Made by a program: the position numbers and the translations under genes. Positions 35,605 through 44,270 of a stretch of DNA of 64,000 nt are shown piece by piece (the stretch's first letter is position 1; each line of letters begins with the position of its first letter). Below the pieces are notes generated by a model. The model had not been told where the DNA came from, did not search any database, and saw only the letters and a list, made by a program, of their open reading frames with translations. The DNA comes from an uncultured Bacteroidales bacterium. GTDB taxonomy: Bacteria > Bacteroidota > Bacteroidia > Bacteroidales > UBA932. The stretch lies in contig CALUPT010000002.1 of the NCBI GenBank assembly GCA_944322715.1, forward strand, positions 160,878 through 224,877, read 5' to 3'.

Positions 35605-36458
35605 CGGACGGCGGATCAAACGGCATAACAGGAAACAGACAGATGAAAGAATCGATACTGGAAATGAGCGCAGACCTTGCCTGGACTGTAGGCCAGGTTG
35701 CCGAGGCAGCCGGATATCTGTGGCAGAAAGGCTGGGCGGAGAGGAACGGAGGCAACATCACCGTCAATGTTACGGAGCATATCACGGATGACATCCGCCG
35801 GCTGCCCTCCATCAGCGGCCGGATTCCGCTCGGATCCGTCCTGCCGCACCTCAGGGGCTGCTGGTTCTACTGCAAGGGGACGCAGAAACGGATGAGGGAT
35901 CTTGCCCGGAATCCTATGGAGAACGGCTCTGTCATCAGGATTGCCGATGACTGTGCGCATTATGAGATAGTAGCGGATGCCCCGGTGGCCCCGACCTCCG
36001 AACTGCCTTCGCACCTTGCGGTACATGACTATCTTCTGGCGAAAGGCTCTCCATACAGGGCATCGCTGCATACTCATCCGACAGGGCTTGTGGCGCTGAC
36101 GCACTGCAGCCGGTTCCTCGAAAAGGATGCAGCTACCGGAATGCTATGGTCCATGATTCCGGAGACCAAGGCGTTCTGTCCGCGAGGACTCGGAATAGTC
36201 CCGTATATGCTGCCGGGGAGTAAAGAGCTTGCCAGGGCAACCATTCAGGCCATCGATGACGACTACGATGTGGTGATGTGGGAAAAGCACGGAGTATTCG
36301 CGGTCGATACGGACATCATGTCTGCGTTCGACCAGGTGGATGTGCTTGAGAAATCGGCGCAGATCTATATGGCAGGCAGGAACATGGGCTTCATTCCGGA
36401 AGGGATGACCGATGCGCAGATGCAGGAGATTTCGGATGTCTTCGGACTCCCGAAATAG
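35601..36458 (+). CDS. rhaD: Rhamnulose-1-phosphate aldolase
   Basis: Splits rhamnulose-1-phosphate into dihydroxyacetone phosphate and lactaldehyde. Class II (zinc) aldolase: NGGNITVNV, SELPSHLAVHDYL, the zinc His pair in LHTHPTGLVALTH, and VVMWEKHGVFAVDTD. The ATG at 35601 overlaps the rhaA stop (ATGA), indicating translational coupling; an in-frame ATG at 35643 (MKESILEM) is an alternative that would match the usual family N-terminus better. No rhaT-type transporter is present nearby. Confidence 0.95.
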   Translation: MTDGGSNGITGNRQMKESILEMSADLAWTVGQVAEAAGYLWQKGWAERNGGNITVNVTEHITDDIRRLPSISGRIPLGSVLPHLRGCWFYCKGTQKRMRDLARNPMENGSVIRIADDCAHYEIVADAPVAPTSELPSHLAVHDYLLAKGSPYRASLHTHPTGLVALTHCSRFLEKDAATGMLWSMIPETKAFCPRGLGIVPYMLPGSKELARATIQAIDDDYDVVMWEKHGVFAVDTDIMSAFDQVDVLEKSAQIYMAGRNMGFIPEGMTDAQMQEISDVFGLPK

Positions 36459-36484
36459 TCTTATGCCATTCAGCCGGACCCGGT

Positions 36485-37354
36485 CTATTCCCTCCTGAAC
36501 TGCGTCGGGGATAGCCCTGTCCTTTTCCTGAACATGGAGGAGAAATGTTCGGGCGTTTCAAAATGCAGGATATAGGATATCTCCTTTATCGGAATCCCTG
36601 TCCCTCTCAGCATTTCCTTTGCCCTGTGTATCTTGAGGTTGATGAAATACTGCGCCGGAGACTGGCCGGTATATTCCTTGAAAAGTCTCCGGAACCCGGT
36701 ATAGCTGATGTTCAGATGCCCTGCCACTTCAGGCATCGAGATATCCTTCTCCACGGAATCCTGCAGAAATGCCTTGGCCCTGTCTATGAGTGCGCCCGCA
36801 TCGTTGCCATGCCGGAGCATACGGTTGCTGCCGGTCATGAACATCAGTCCGAGAAGATGATTTACGATTCCGGCAAGAAGCTGCTGGAAATACGGTTCCT
36901 GCCGTGCTGCCGTCCTGATGGCCTCGTTGTAAAGCTCCACCATGATTTCATCGTAGCCTATATGGTAAAGCGGCCTGTCAGTGGAGAAGAAGCCGGCCTT
37001 GACACGGTTGTCAATGTTGATGCCGCTGAATCCTATCCAGTATTCCTTCCAGCCGGTCCCGCGCTCCGGCATATAGGTGTGCCATTCTCCAGGAAACAGC
37101 AGAAACATGTCCCCAGCTTCTATCCTGTGCCGGCCTCCGTGCATTGTATCGAGCCGCCCCTCTCCGTCAACGATATACAGAAGCTGGTATTCCGGAAGCG
37201 TACGCCCGGTGGCCGGGCTGAACATATATTCCTGATTGTGCCCCTGCGGAGGATATTCTTCCCCCGGTCCTACGCTCTGGTATCCGACAGAGCATACGGT
37301 CAGTCCCCAGAGTTCATCCCTCTGGTTCTGCGGAATATATTTTACCTGTCCCAT
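36485..37354 (-). CDS. AraC-family transcriptional regulator, probably of the rhamnose operon
   Basis: 289 residues. An N-terminal cupin-like sensing domain (residues about 1-150; YEYMFSPATGRTLPEYQLLYI-type region with GDMFLLFPGEWHTYMPE and WKEYWIGFSG) and a C-terminal double helix-turn-helix (about 190-289: ISMPEVAGHLNISYTGFRRLF, GIPIKEISYILHFETPEHFSSMF, GLSPTQFR). It converges with rhaD 26 bases away, so L-rhamnose is the likely effector, by analogy with RhaR/RhaS and other Bacteroides rhamnose regulators. The sugar is an inference from position. Confidence 0.88.
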   Translation of the reverse strand: MGQVKYIPQNQRDELWGLTVCSVGYQSVGPGEEYPPQGHNQEYMFSPATGRTLPEYQLLYIVDGEGRLDTMHGGRHRIEAGDMFLLFPGEWHTYMPERGTGWKEYWIGFSGINIDNRVKAGFFSTDRPLYHIGYDEIMVELYNEAIRTAARQEPYFQQLLAGIVNHLLGLMFMTGSNRMLRHGNDAGALIDRAKAFLQDSVEKDISMPEVAGHLNISYTGFRRLFKEYTGQSPAQYFINLKIHRAKEMLRGTGIPIKEISYILHFETPEHFSSMFRKRTGLSPTQFRRE

Positions 37355-37456
37355 ACGGAGGGTAAAGATACGGATTTTTCATGTTTCCTCCCATAATCGT
37401 AGTCTGGCATGGAAAAGACAAACAAAAAAGTATGTCTATCCGCAAAGCACTAAACG

Positions 37457-37490
37457 AAAAAAGCAGCTACATTTCTGTAACTGCTTTTTG
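37457..37490 (-). terminator. Rho-independent terminator of the tRNA-Val gene
   Basis: AAAAAAGCAGCTAC and GTAACTGCTTTTTG pair around ATTTCT with one mismatch. Read on the minus strand it ends in TGCTTTTTTCG and begins 5 bases after the tRNA 3' end. Confidence 0.85.
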
Positions 37491-37495
37491 CCGTG

Positions 37496-37570
37496 TGGGA
37501 GCAGAGGGAGTCGAACCCCCGACCCTCTGCTTGTAAGGCAGACGCTCTGAACCAACTGAGCTATGCTCCC
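37496..37570 (-). tRNA. tRNA-Val (anticodon TAC)
   Basis: 75-base cloverleaf: acceptor GGGAGCA/TGCTCCC, D arm AGCTCAGTTGGTTCAGAGC, anticodon loop CTTACAA, T arm GGGGGTTCGACTCCC, discriminator A, no encoded CCA. No integrase, att repeat or phage gene lies next to it. Confidence 0.95.
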
Positions 37571-37861
37571 TTTTTTCGTTTCTTTTGGCTTATTACTGCG
37601 TCAGACTTCGTGTCCTCACTCCTCACAACCAGCAGGTTGCTGCGTCGTTCGTCACTCGTCTTCCTTGCACTGCGGAAAAACAAACTTCAAAAAGATTCTT
37701 TCCGAAATTCCGTCTGTTAAAGAACTGGCCTTTGGGGAGGTTTTCTCCGAAAAGGACTGCAAAGATACGCAAGAAATTTTATTCTGCAAATTTTTTCCGC
37801 AAAAAATCAAAAGGGCAGAGTCAACGAGCAAGTGCAACACAAAAATCAGGGAAATCAGGCA
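37571..37861. promoter_or_regulatory. Gene-free stretch with a candidate tRNA-Val promoter
   Basis: About 290 bases without a gene. On the minus strand TATCTTTG (37760-37767) matches TAnnTTTG and could start a precursor carrying tRNA-Val, with a leader of about 180 bases. The small open frames here have no coding character. Nothing else was recognised. Confidence 0.4.
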
Positions 37862-38443
37862 TCAGAAATAATAGGCCAGACCCGCATATATGCCGGAATT
37901 ACCGGAAGTGCCGGAAGTGAAGCCAGGAAAAAACACCATTCCTTTCCCTGCCCATGAAGTCGTGCTCCCGCTACCGGAAACGCCGGTCGTCCCGAAAGAG
38001 AGAGACTGGAGATTGACTCCGACACTTACTGAGAACCGCCTGATATCCACCCCTATTGTCGGACGCAGCACAAAGCCTGCACCGCCGGCAAAGCCATCCG
38101 ATGAAAGATCGAACATTGCACCTGTCCTCAAGGATACGAAAGGACTGGCTTTCCTGTCGAGAAAACTGTATTTCACTTCAGCCATCACGGGTATCATCTG
38201 CGCCCTTCCTCCGTCCGGAGAGACTGCGCCGAACACAAGCCCGGTCACACCGCCGAGATACAGTCCGTTACCGAAACAATATCCCTGGGATGTCATGGCC
38301 GATGCCACCGCCGACACGTTGTTCAGTACCACACCGGCCTCTACCGATGGATGATACCCGATATCATAACCTGCATTGTTCTGTGAAAAAAGTGTCACCG
38401 GCAACAGCAGCGCCACCAGGACACTTGTAATACGTACGTTCAT
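37862..38443 (-). CDS. Predicted outer-membrane beta-barrel protein, function unknown
   Basis: 193 residues with a signal peptide (MNVRITSVLVALLLPVTLFSQ, cleavage after SQ-type end) followed by alternating hydrophobic strands: HPSVEAGVVLNNVSAVASA, LYLGGVTGLVFGAVS, MIPVMAEVKYSFLD, ASPFVSLRTGAMFDLSS, FVLRPTIGVDIRRFSVSVGV, ending NSGIYAGLAYYF with the terminal Phe typical of barrel proteins. It resembles small porin-like proteins of Bacteroidota in general only. Its own stop is followed by the tRNA-Val promoter region. Confidence 0.7.
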   Translation of the reverse strand: MNVRITSVLVALLLPVTLFSQNNAGYDIGYHPSVEAGVVLNNVSAVASAMTSQGYCFGNGLYLGGVTGLVFGAVSPDGGRAQMIPVMAEVKYSFLDRKASPFVSLRTGAMFDLSSDGFAGGAGFVLRPTIGVDIRRFSVSVGVNLQSLSFGTTGVSGSGSTTSWAGKGMVFFPGFTSGTSGNSGIYAGLAYYF

Positions 38444-38527
38444 GAAAATCCATTAATCAACACATACAACAGATGCAATCCGGACGGTAATGTTGCAGAA
38501 TCGCTTTTCGTACACATTCGAACCGCA

Positions 38528-41500
38528 TCATTCCGACACAAACCTTGCGGAAGCAGGGCCGTTGGCGCGGTAATGAGGGGAATAGAGGCATTCTATCGAG
38601 ACTGCCGGAGAAGTGAATGTACCGGCCTGAGTCACGAAGAATTCCTCGTTGAAACCGACATTCTCTTCAGGACACACATCGAACCAATATACGGTCCTGT
38701 CAGACCTGACTTCCCTGTATCCGCAAGGAGTGATGCCTGCACGCGATGCGCCCGTCCCGGACACCATCACAGGCCTGAACCAGCCTCCGGTCCTGCCGGA
38801 CAGCTGATCCACAGGACGCAGGGACGCATAGTACGGGGAGACCATCTGCACGAAACTCCTGTTTTCCCTGCTCCATATCCTGTACTGCGCCACTATCCTG
38901 TCCCCGACATTGAGGGTATCGCCATCGGCAAGAGGAATCATCCAGGTGCCGCCGCCCATCTTCACCGGCCTGCGGTCCTGCGCTGCAGGCTCTCCGTGAG
39001 CGGCATGACGCACCATTGACAAAGAATCCGCATCTGCCTCCCGGATACCTGACACTACCCGATACCAGCATCTCTCAACCGACATTTCATTGCCTGCCGC
39101 TTCTATCCTGTCAAAAGATTCCGCATATCTCTTTGTCATCACGGCCATGAGTGCCGACTTCACGGCATCGGAACCATCCAGCACCGATGTCACGGCATTC
39201 AGGTATGCCGGGTCGGCCTCCCAATGCTGCGTCTCCTTCTGCAACATCAGCCACAGACGGATTCCATCCGCCATACCGGAAGCCTTTTCCGACAAAACCG
39301 GGCCGGATATTTTCCCGGCACCGTGCCTTCCGTCAGACACAGCAGCCTCAGAATAGCGTTCGAGCAGGTCGCAGAGCAGAGAATGGGCATAGACTTCGCT
39401 TTCGAGCAATCCGCGGAAAGGCAGCACCGCATTGGGGAAACAGACCCCTCCCGAAGGATGCTGCACGGCATATTCCATCAGAGAGAGCATATCAGCATCG
39501 GCAGAAGAGGCCAGTTTCCTGATATCTTTCCTTTTCAGGCCGAAAGACAGAGCCAGGGCCTCCGATTCGGGCCGGGAAAGCGACATGAGGACAGCAGCCC
39601 GTCTCGCCTTACCAAGAATATTGTCATTCAGACCTCTGTCTTTCTTCGGCAGGAGATAATCCTTCACCGCCGAAGCGAATTCCTTCATTAGTTTCCTGCC
39701 GGCAGTGACGGAAAAGGCTACATCAGGATACATTGACCGCAGATAGAGATACTGCGACAGCGAAATGCCTCCGTACCATAGCGGATATTCCTTGCCGAAC
39801 CGCAGGGAATCCAGGTATGAAACAGCCTTTGAAAGCTGTCCGACACCGGGTGTCTCAGTGCGGTCAAAAGCATCTGCAGAATCTGCCGGAGCTGCAGCAG
39901 GACACAGTCCCCTGTCCCGGAGCATGGCAAATCTCTCCAACACTACGGCCGTAATCACGGGAGATGACGGGAATCCCTCGAACCATCCGAAACCTCCATC
40001 GCTGTTCTGACATGCCAGAATGCTTTCGAGAAGTTTCCCATCAGACCATCCGGCAATCCCGGTCTCTCCCGGCTTGTCAGGCACGGTCACTACCGGGGAT
40101 TCTCCCGCCCGTATGACAGAAGAAAGCCGTCCCATATAATAAGCCTCCGACAGAGACAGCACATCCTTTGCCTTCGGTTCAATCCTGACAGGGACTGATT
40201 CCAGCAACATGTCCATAAGACTTGTCTCCCTGTATTCCGCTCCCGCTGAGGATGTCCCGGAGAATGCAGCCCCGAGAGCCCGTTTCAGGGAATCCCTGTC
40301 CATTCCGGGAAGAAAGACTGAAGAATGGGCTTCGGTCAATGTCTGCACCGGTTCCAGCACCGGCACCGGCACGAACATCGCATCCGATACGGAAACACCA
40401 TCCATATCGGCTGTATATACTATCTTGAATCCGAGCGTATCGGCTCCCGCCGGCACATCCACGGCAAACTCAGCGGCCGAAGCCGATCCGGCGCCGACGG
40501 ACAGCGCGGTCTTTCCGACCATAAGAGGCTCGGAATGCCTGTAGCCTTCCGATCCGTAGACATAAAGTTCCATATTCCCCGAAAGAGGATTCTCCGAAGC
40601 ATTGGACACCGATGCCTTCAGACAATACCTGTCCCCTTCATACAGGAAACGAGGTTCGGTAACGGACACCTTGACCGGAAGAGAAACGACCATTTCCTTG
40701 CGCAGGACTGCATTTCTCATGCACCGGTCGTGGGCGAACACAGACACATAATACGTAGACAGCCTGTCTGTCACGTCTACATCGAACTCCACATCGCCAT
40801 CATCATCCGGATGCAAAAGAGGCAGGAACGCCAGAGTCTTGTCGAACCTGTCCCTGACTGACACCTCCGCCGGCAGGCCCTCCGCATTCCCCGATACTGC
40901 AGTTCCATCCATCACCGCGGCATTGTCTGCAGCGATGGATTTTGACCTCAGCATCGGCCGCGATACCACGACTCCGGAAGATTCTTCCACCAACTGGAAC
41001 GGTATTGCATCCCCGTACCGGCCACGGCCTGTTCCTCCTGTCTCTGCCCTGACGCGTATATCGGCCGGAGACTCTTCCCTATACCGGACAGCCGACCATC
41101 CGTTGCCTCTTATGTTGTCAGCGCTCTTGTCGTAGACCGACACCAGACATTCGGTACCGGGCAATGTCTTCATACTGATACCTACCCTTGTCCCAGGCAT
41201 GGTCTTGTCCGCAAAACGGGTGAACTCAAGAGGGAGAGCCAATACCGCAGGAACGGCCCTGCCGTAGGTGAAACAATCGGTTCTCGTCTTCCCGTTCCTG
41301 AACCCGAATATCCTCATGGTGACCACATCGGTCCACGAGCCGTCGAACGCGCAGCTTATCAGCCTGACTGAATCTTCCGAACCGTTCCGTCCGTTCATCC
41401 TTACCGTTTCCGACCTGAGAAGGCGGCCGGCAGCATCATAGACCTCCACCACAAACCACTGTTCGCCATCTCCGACACCGACAAGGGCGGATACGCTGCC

Positions 41501-44197
41501 ATCATCTATTTTTCTTATAAATGACTCCACTCCGTAATCCATCGCCGTATCGGAAACGGATGTCTTCAGAAGGGCCATTGAATACTCATCCTCCAGCCGC
41601 CTTCCATCGTGATGCGTATAGACAGCCTTTGCCCCGACACGGTATATTCCGGAAGGATGGCCGGAAAGGTCTACCGCGACTTCCTCCCCCGTCACGGCGG
41701 AACCGGTCAGGACAGGATGTCCATCTCGTGTCACAGAATATTCTACAGGACACTCAGGCATGCCCGAAAAGGTCCTGAAACGCAGTCTTGCCGTATCGCA
41801 GGACATCAGTTCCAACCTTTCATCCGCATATCCCGGGAGCATGTCCGCATATCCCTCCGCTTCGTTGAGCAAAGAGGCGGACAAGGTCATCTTCGGGTTG
41901 ACATACACCGGCCTCCCCGACCATTCGTACGTCTCTCCTGTCAGGTCAGTCACCTTGACGGAAGGATAGTACCAGTATGACCTGTCCCCGCCGCCCGACG
42001 GAGAACCGGCCTTGAACCGGATCTCGAAAGTCCCGTCATCCGCCGCCGTCGTTTCTCCATGTACAGGCTCTACCCCATAGGAATACGATTCCATACTGTA
42101 TCCGATCCTCGCCGCAGACACGGAATGACCCGAATAGCCGGAAAGCCTGCCCCTTACGATGACGGTATCTCCCGGAAACCAGACCAGGCTGTCATCCATG
42201 AATTCCATCGTATAGTTCGGCAGGACGAATTCATCCAAAGTCAGGGCCGACCTTGCAATGAATCCCGAAGAACCGGGCACATTGACCGATATATAATACG
42301 TACCTCCTTTCAGTCCTTCCGGAAGACCGAATACTCCGGCAGCGGAGCCGAAGGTATCGGTTTTCAACGGTTTCTCCGCCACTGTCTTTCCATCCGGCCC
42401 GGCCAGCCATACATTCATGTCCCTGTCAGGTTCGACCGCATAGTCTTTCCCTCCCGAATGGGAGAAGAGCACCACCTTGAACTGCACCGAGTCCCCGGGA
42501 TTGAACGCGCCCCTGTCCTTGAATATCCTGGCCTCTGTCCTCCGCTCCCGGGGAGCAGTCTCCCCTGCAAACCCCGTATCCATATCATTTTCCGAAACGA
42601 AAAGGGAAGGAGACCTTCTGTAAAGGCCTTCGTCATCCGTAAAGGAACATCTTATCCGCAGCGCACCATCATGCCCGGCCGACACGGCATCGAGAATCCC
42701 CTGGACAGATGTGAACCCGTCAAAGGAAAAACCTTTCACCGTCTTCACCGTCTCCCCTTTCGAAATGATTTCGATATCCGCATTCTCCACAGGCTTCCCG
42801 CTGTCCTGCCATGCAGGATATATCCCGTATCCGGAATCCCTGACAGACCTCCCCGCTACCGAAAGCGAAGACACGGGGAACGAAAGCATCGACTTGTCCT
42901 TTCCGTACCTGCAAACCAGCACATAGTCGCCATCCGGTATCCGGGGCAGATGGCATTTCACGGTATCGGGCAGATAATAGCTTCCGACGGCATTGAACAT
43001 CTCGGCAGAATGGACGATTTCCCCATCCTCATCATTCTTCCTCAACTCCAGAAGCGCCTTGTCTACATTTCTGAACACCGCACCGACCTCGTATCCATCC
43101 GTAAACATCCCGACACTGCGCGAATCGAGTTCATCGGCAAGGGCCGGTACACGTTCCAGACAGTCCGCTATCCGCTTCTCCTCTCCCCTGCACGCCCCGA
43201 GCAGACTGATGAAGGCATCGCAGTCATTTCCCAATTCCCTGTAATCCGAAGATTCCGGCACATTGAGGCCGGCATGTCCGGAGCGACCCGCATCGAGAAC
43301 CCGTTTCCTGTCAACAAGCATCTGTTCAAGGGCATACAGGGAGATTGCCCTGCCCTCGTACCTACAGGCGAAACCTTCCAGGAAAGCATGCCTGCGCTGC
43401 AGGAAAACCTCCATGCTGTCAGCCGGACAGACATCCTCATCTCCGACATATCCCATGATATCAGGACCTCCCGCCATGTCCAGCACATCGAGATATTCCA
43501 GATACGTCCCTGCCGGATAACTGTCCCCGAGATAATCCTTCAGGGCCTTCTCCGCAGCCTCGCGTACTCCATCATCCTCACCGTAGCGGCCGGACTGCCT
43601 CGAAAGCGACCACAGAAGATATTCGTAGTCATTTGATATCAGATCCGTAATGAACCGGGCATATCTGTCGGAGGACGAAAGTATCCTGTCATTGGCGTAA
43701 AAGCTCCTGCAGCATGACTGCTTGAGAGAAGCCGCATTATCCAGAACATTGGTTTCCAGCCACTTCCGGTCAATCTCCACGTCCAGCAGCCCGGACAGGG
43801 CGAGGTTGTAGTCCACGACAGGACTCCCGAAACCTGCAGCATCGGCCGATATGCGTGCCAGAGACTCATCCCCGAGTTTCCAGTTGCGCGAGACCACGGA
43901 ATGGAACCATTTGCATGAGGCATCATAGAAATCCCACGGCAACCTGCCGGCCACGGACTTCCTTATGATTTCATCCAATATTCCGGCTTCTTTCAGTGGC
44001 CTGTCATCCGAACGGGCATCATTGTATTCATCCCACAGTTTCACAAGGACATGGCCTTCCCTGTCAGTCTTCGTTTCCTTCTTCCGGCCAATGGTTGCGG
44101 CATCGGAATCTCCTGACAAGAAAACCGTCATCAATACCGACACTGCCGCTGCAGACAAAACTGACAACACAATGAACAATCCTGTTTTTCCTTTCAT
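38528..44197 (-). CDS. Large alpha-2-macroglobulin family protein without thioester motif
   Basis: About 1889 residues starting at MKGKTGLFIVLSVLSAAAVSVLMTVF, a membrane anchor or signal. Then a Bacteroidota-specific helical region (to about 400), macroglobulin-like MG domains (RIFKDRGAFNPGDSVQFKVVLF is the typical MG2 entry; ALTLDEFVLPNYTMEF and VTEPRFLYEGDRYCLKASVSN follow) and an alpha-toroid near 1380 (LLESILACQNSDGGFGWFEGFPSSP). The CxEQ thioester that traps proteases in classical members is not seen; GGFGWFEG appears instead. Such proteins are thought to guard the periplasm against proteases, but the mode without thioester is unclear. The start at 44230 would add only 12 residues. Single gene, upstream of folC's 3' end on the same strand. 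Confidence 0.88.
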   Translation of the reverse strand: MKGKTGLFIVLSVLSAAAVSVLMTVFLSGDSDAATIGRKKETKTDREGHVLVKLWDEYNDARSDDRPLKEAGILDEIIRKSVAGRLPWDFYDASCKWFHSVVSRNWKLGDESLARISADAAGFGSPVVDYNLALSGLLDVEIDRKWLETNVLDNAASLKQSCCRSFYANDRILSSSDRYARFITDLISNDYEYLLWSLSRQSGRYGEDDGVREAAEKALKDYLGDSYPAGTYLEYLDVLDMAGGPDIMGYVGDEDVCPADSMEVFLQRRHAFLEGFACRYEGRAISLYALEQMLVDRKRVLDAGRSGHAGLNVPESSDYRELGNDCDAFISLLGACRGEEKRIADCLERVPALADELDSRSVGMFTDGYEVGAVFRNVDKALLELRKNDEDGEIVHSAEMFNAVGSYYLPDTVKCHLPRIPDGDYVLVCRYGKDKSMLSFPVSSLSVAGRSVRDSGYGIYPAWQDSGKPVENADIEIISKGETVKTVKGFSFDGFTSVQGILDAVSAGHDGALRIRCSFTDDEGLYRRSPSLFVSENDMDTGFAGETAPRERRTEARIFKDRGAFNPGDSVQFKVVLFSHSGGKDYAVEPDRDMNVWLAGPDGKTVAEKPLKTDTFGSAAGVFGLPEGLKGGTYYISVNVPGSSGFIARSALTLDEFVLPNYTMEFMDDSLVWFPGDTVIVRGRLSGYSGHSVSAARIGYSMESYSYGVEPVHGETTAADDGTFEIRFKAGSPSGGGDRSYWYYPSVKVTDLTGETYEWSGRPVYVNPKMTLSASLLNEAEGYADMLPGYADERLELMSCDTARLRFRTFSGMPECPVEYSVTRDGHPVLTGSAVTGEEVAVDLSGHPSGIYRVGAKAVYTHHDGRRLEDEYSMALLKTSVSDTAMDYGVESFIRKIDDGSVSALVGVGDGEQWFVVEVYDAAGRLLRSETVRMNGRNGSEDSVRLISCAFDGSWTDVVTMRIFGFRNGKTRTDCFTYGRAVPAVLALPLEFTRFADKTMPGTRVGISMKTLPGTECLVSVYDKSADNIRGNGWSAVRYREESPADIRVRAETGGTGRGRYGDAIPFQLVEESSGVVVSRPMLRSKSIAADNAAVMDGTAVSGNAEGLPAEVSVRDRFDKTLAFLPLLHPDDDGDVEFDVDVTDRLSTYYVSVFAHDRCMRNAVLRKEMVVSLPVKVSVTEPRFLYEGDRYCLKASVSNASENPLSGNMELYVYGSEGYRHSEPLMVGKTALSVGAGSASAAEFAVDVPAGADTLGFKIVYTADMDGVSVSDAMFVPVPVLEPVQTLTEAHSSVFLPGMDRDSLKRALGAAFSGTSSAGAEYRETSLMDMLLESVPVRIEPKAKDVLSLSEAYYMGRLSSVIRAGESPVVTVPDKPGETGIAGWSDGKLLESILACQNSDGGFGWFEGFPSSPVITAVVLERFAMLRDRGLCPAAAPADSADAFDRTETPGVGQLSKAVSYLDSLRFGKEYPLWYGGISLSQYLYLRSMYPDVAFSVTAGRKLMKEFASAVKDYLLPKKDRGLNDNILGKARRAAVLMSLSRPESEALALSFGLKRKDIRKLASSADADMLSLMEYAVQHPSGGVCFPNAVLPFRGLLESEVYAHSLLCDLLERYSEAAVSDGRHGAGKISGPVLSEKASGMADGIRLWLMLQKETQHWEADPAYLNAVTSVLDGSDAVKSALMAVMTKRYAESFDRIEAAGNEMSVERCWYRVVSGIREADADSLSMVRHAAHGEPAAQDRRPVKMGGGTWMIPLADGDTLNVGDRIVAQYRIWSRENRSFVQMVSPYYASLRPVDQLSGRTGGWFRPVMVSGTGASRAGITPCGYREVRSDRTVYWFDVCPEENVGFNEEFFVTQAGTFTSPAVSIECLYSPHYRANGPASARFVSE

Positions 44198-44270
44198 GGC
44201 ATTAAAATTTAAAAACAGATTATCGGACACTCCAGCCCGGTCCGGGTTTAAAAATACGTAACGCCGGAGT

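Noticed and set aside
37496..37570. tRNA-Val as an integration site of a mobile element
   Set aside because: No integrase, relaxase or duplicated tRNA end was seen on either side.
42059..43636. 525-codon open frame antisense to the alpha-2-macroglobulin gene
   Set aside because: No domain or signal peptide, composition rich in Arg, His and Pro as in antisense frames; the macroglobulin frame is clearly the coding one.
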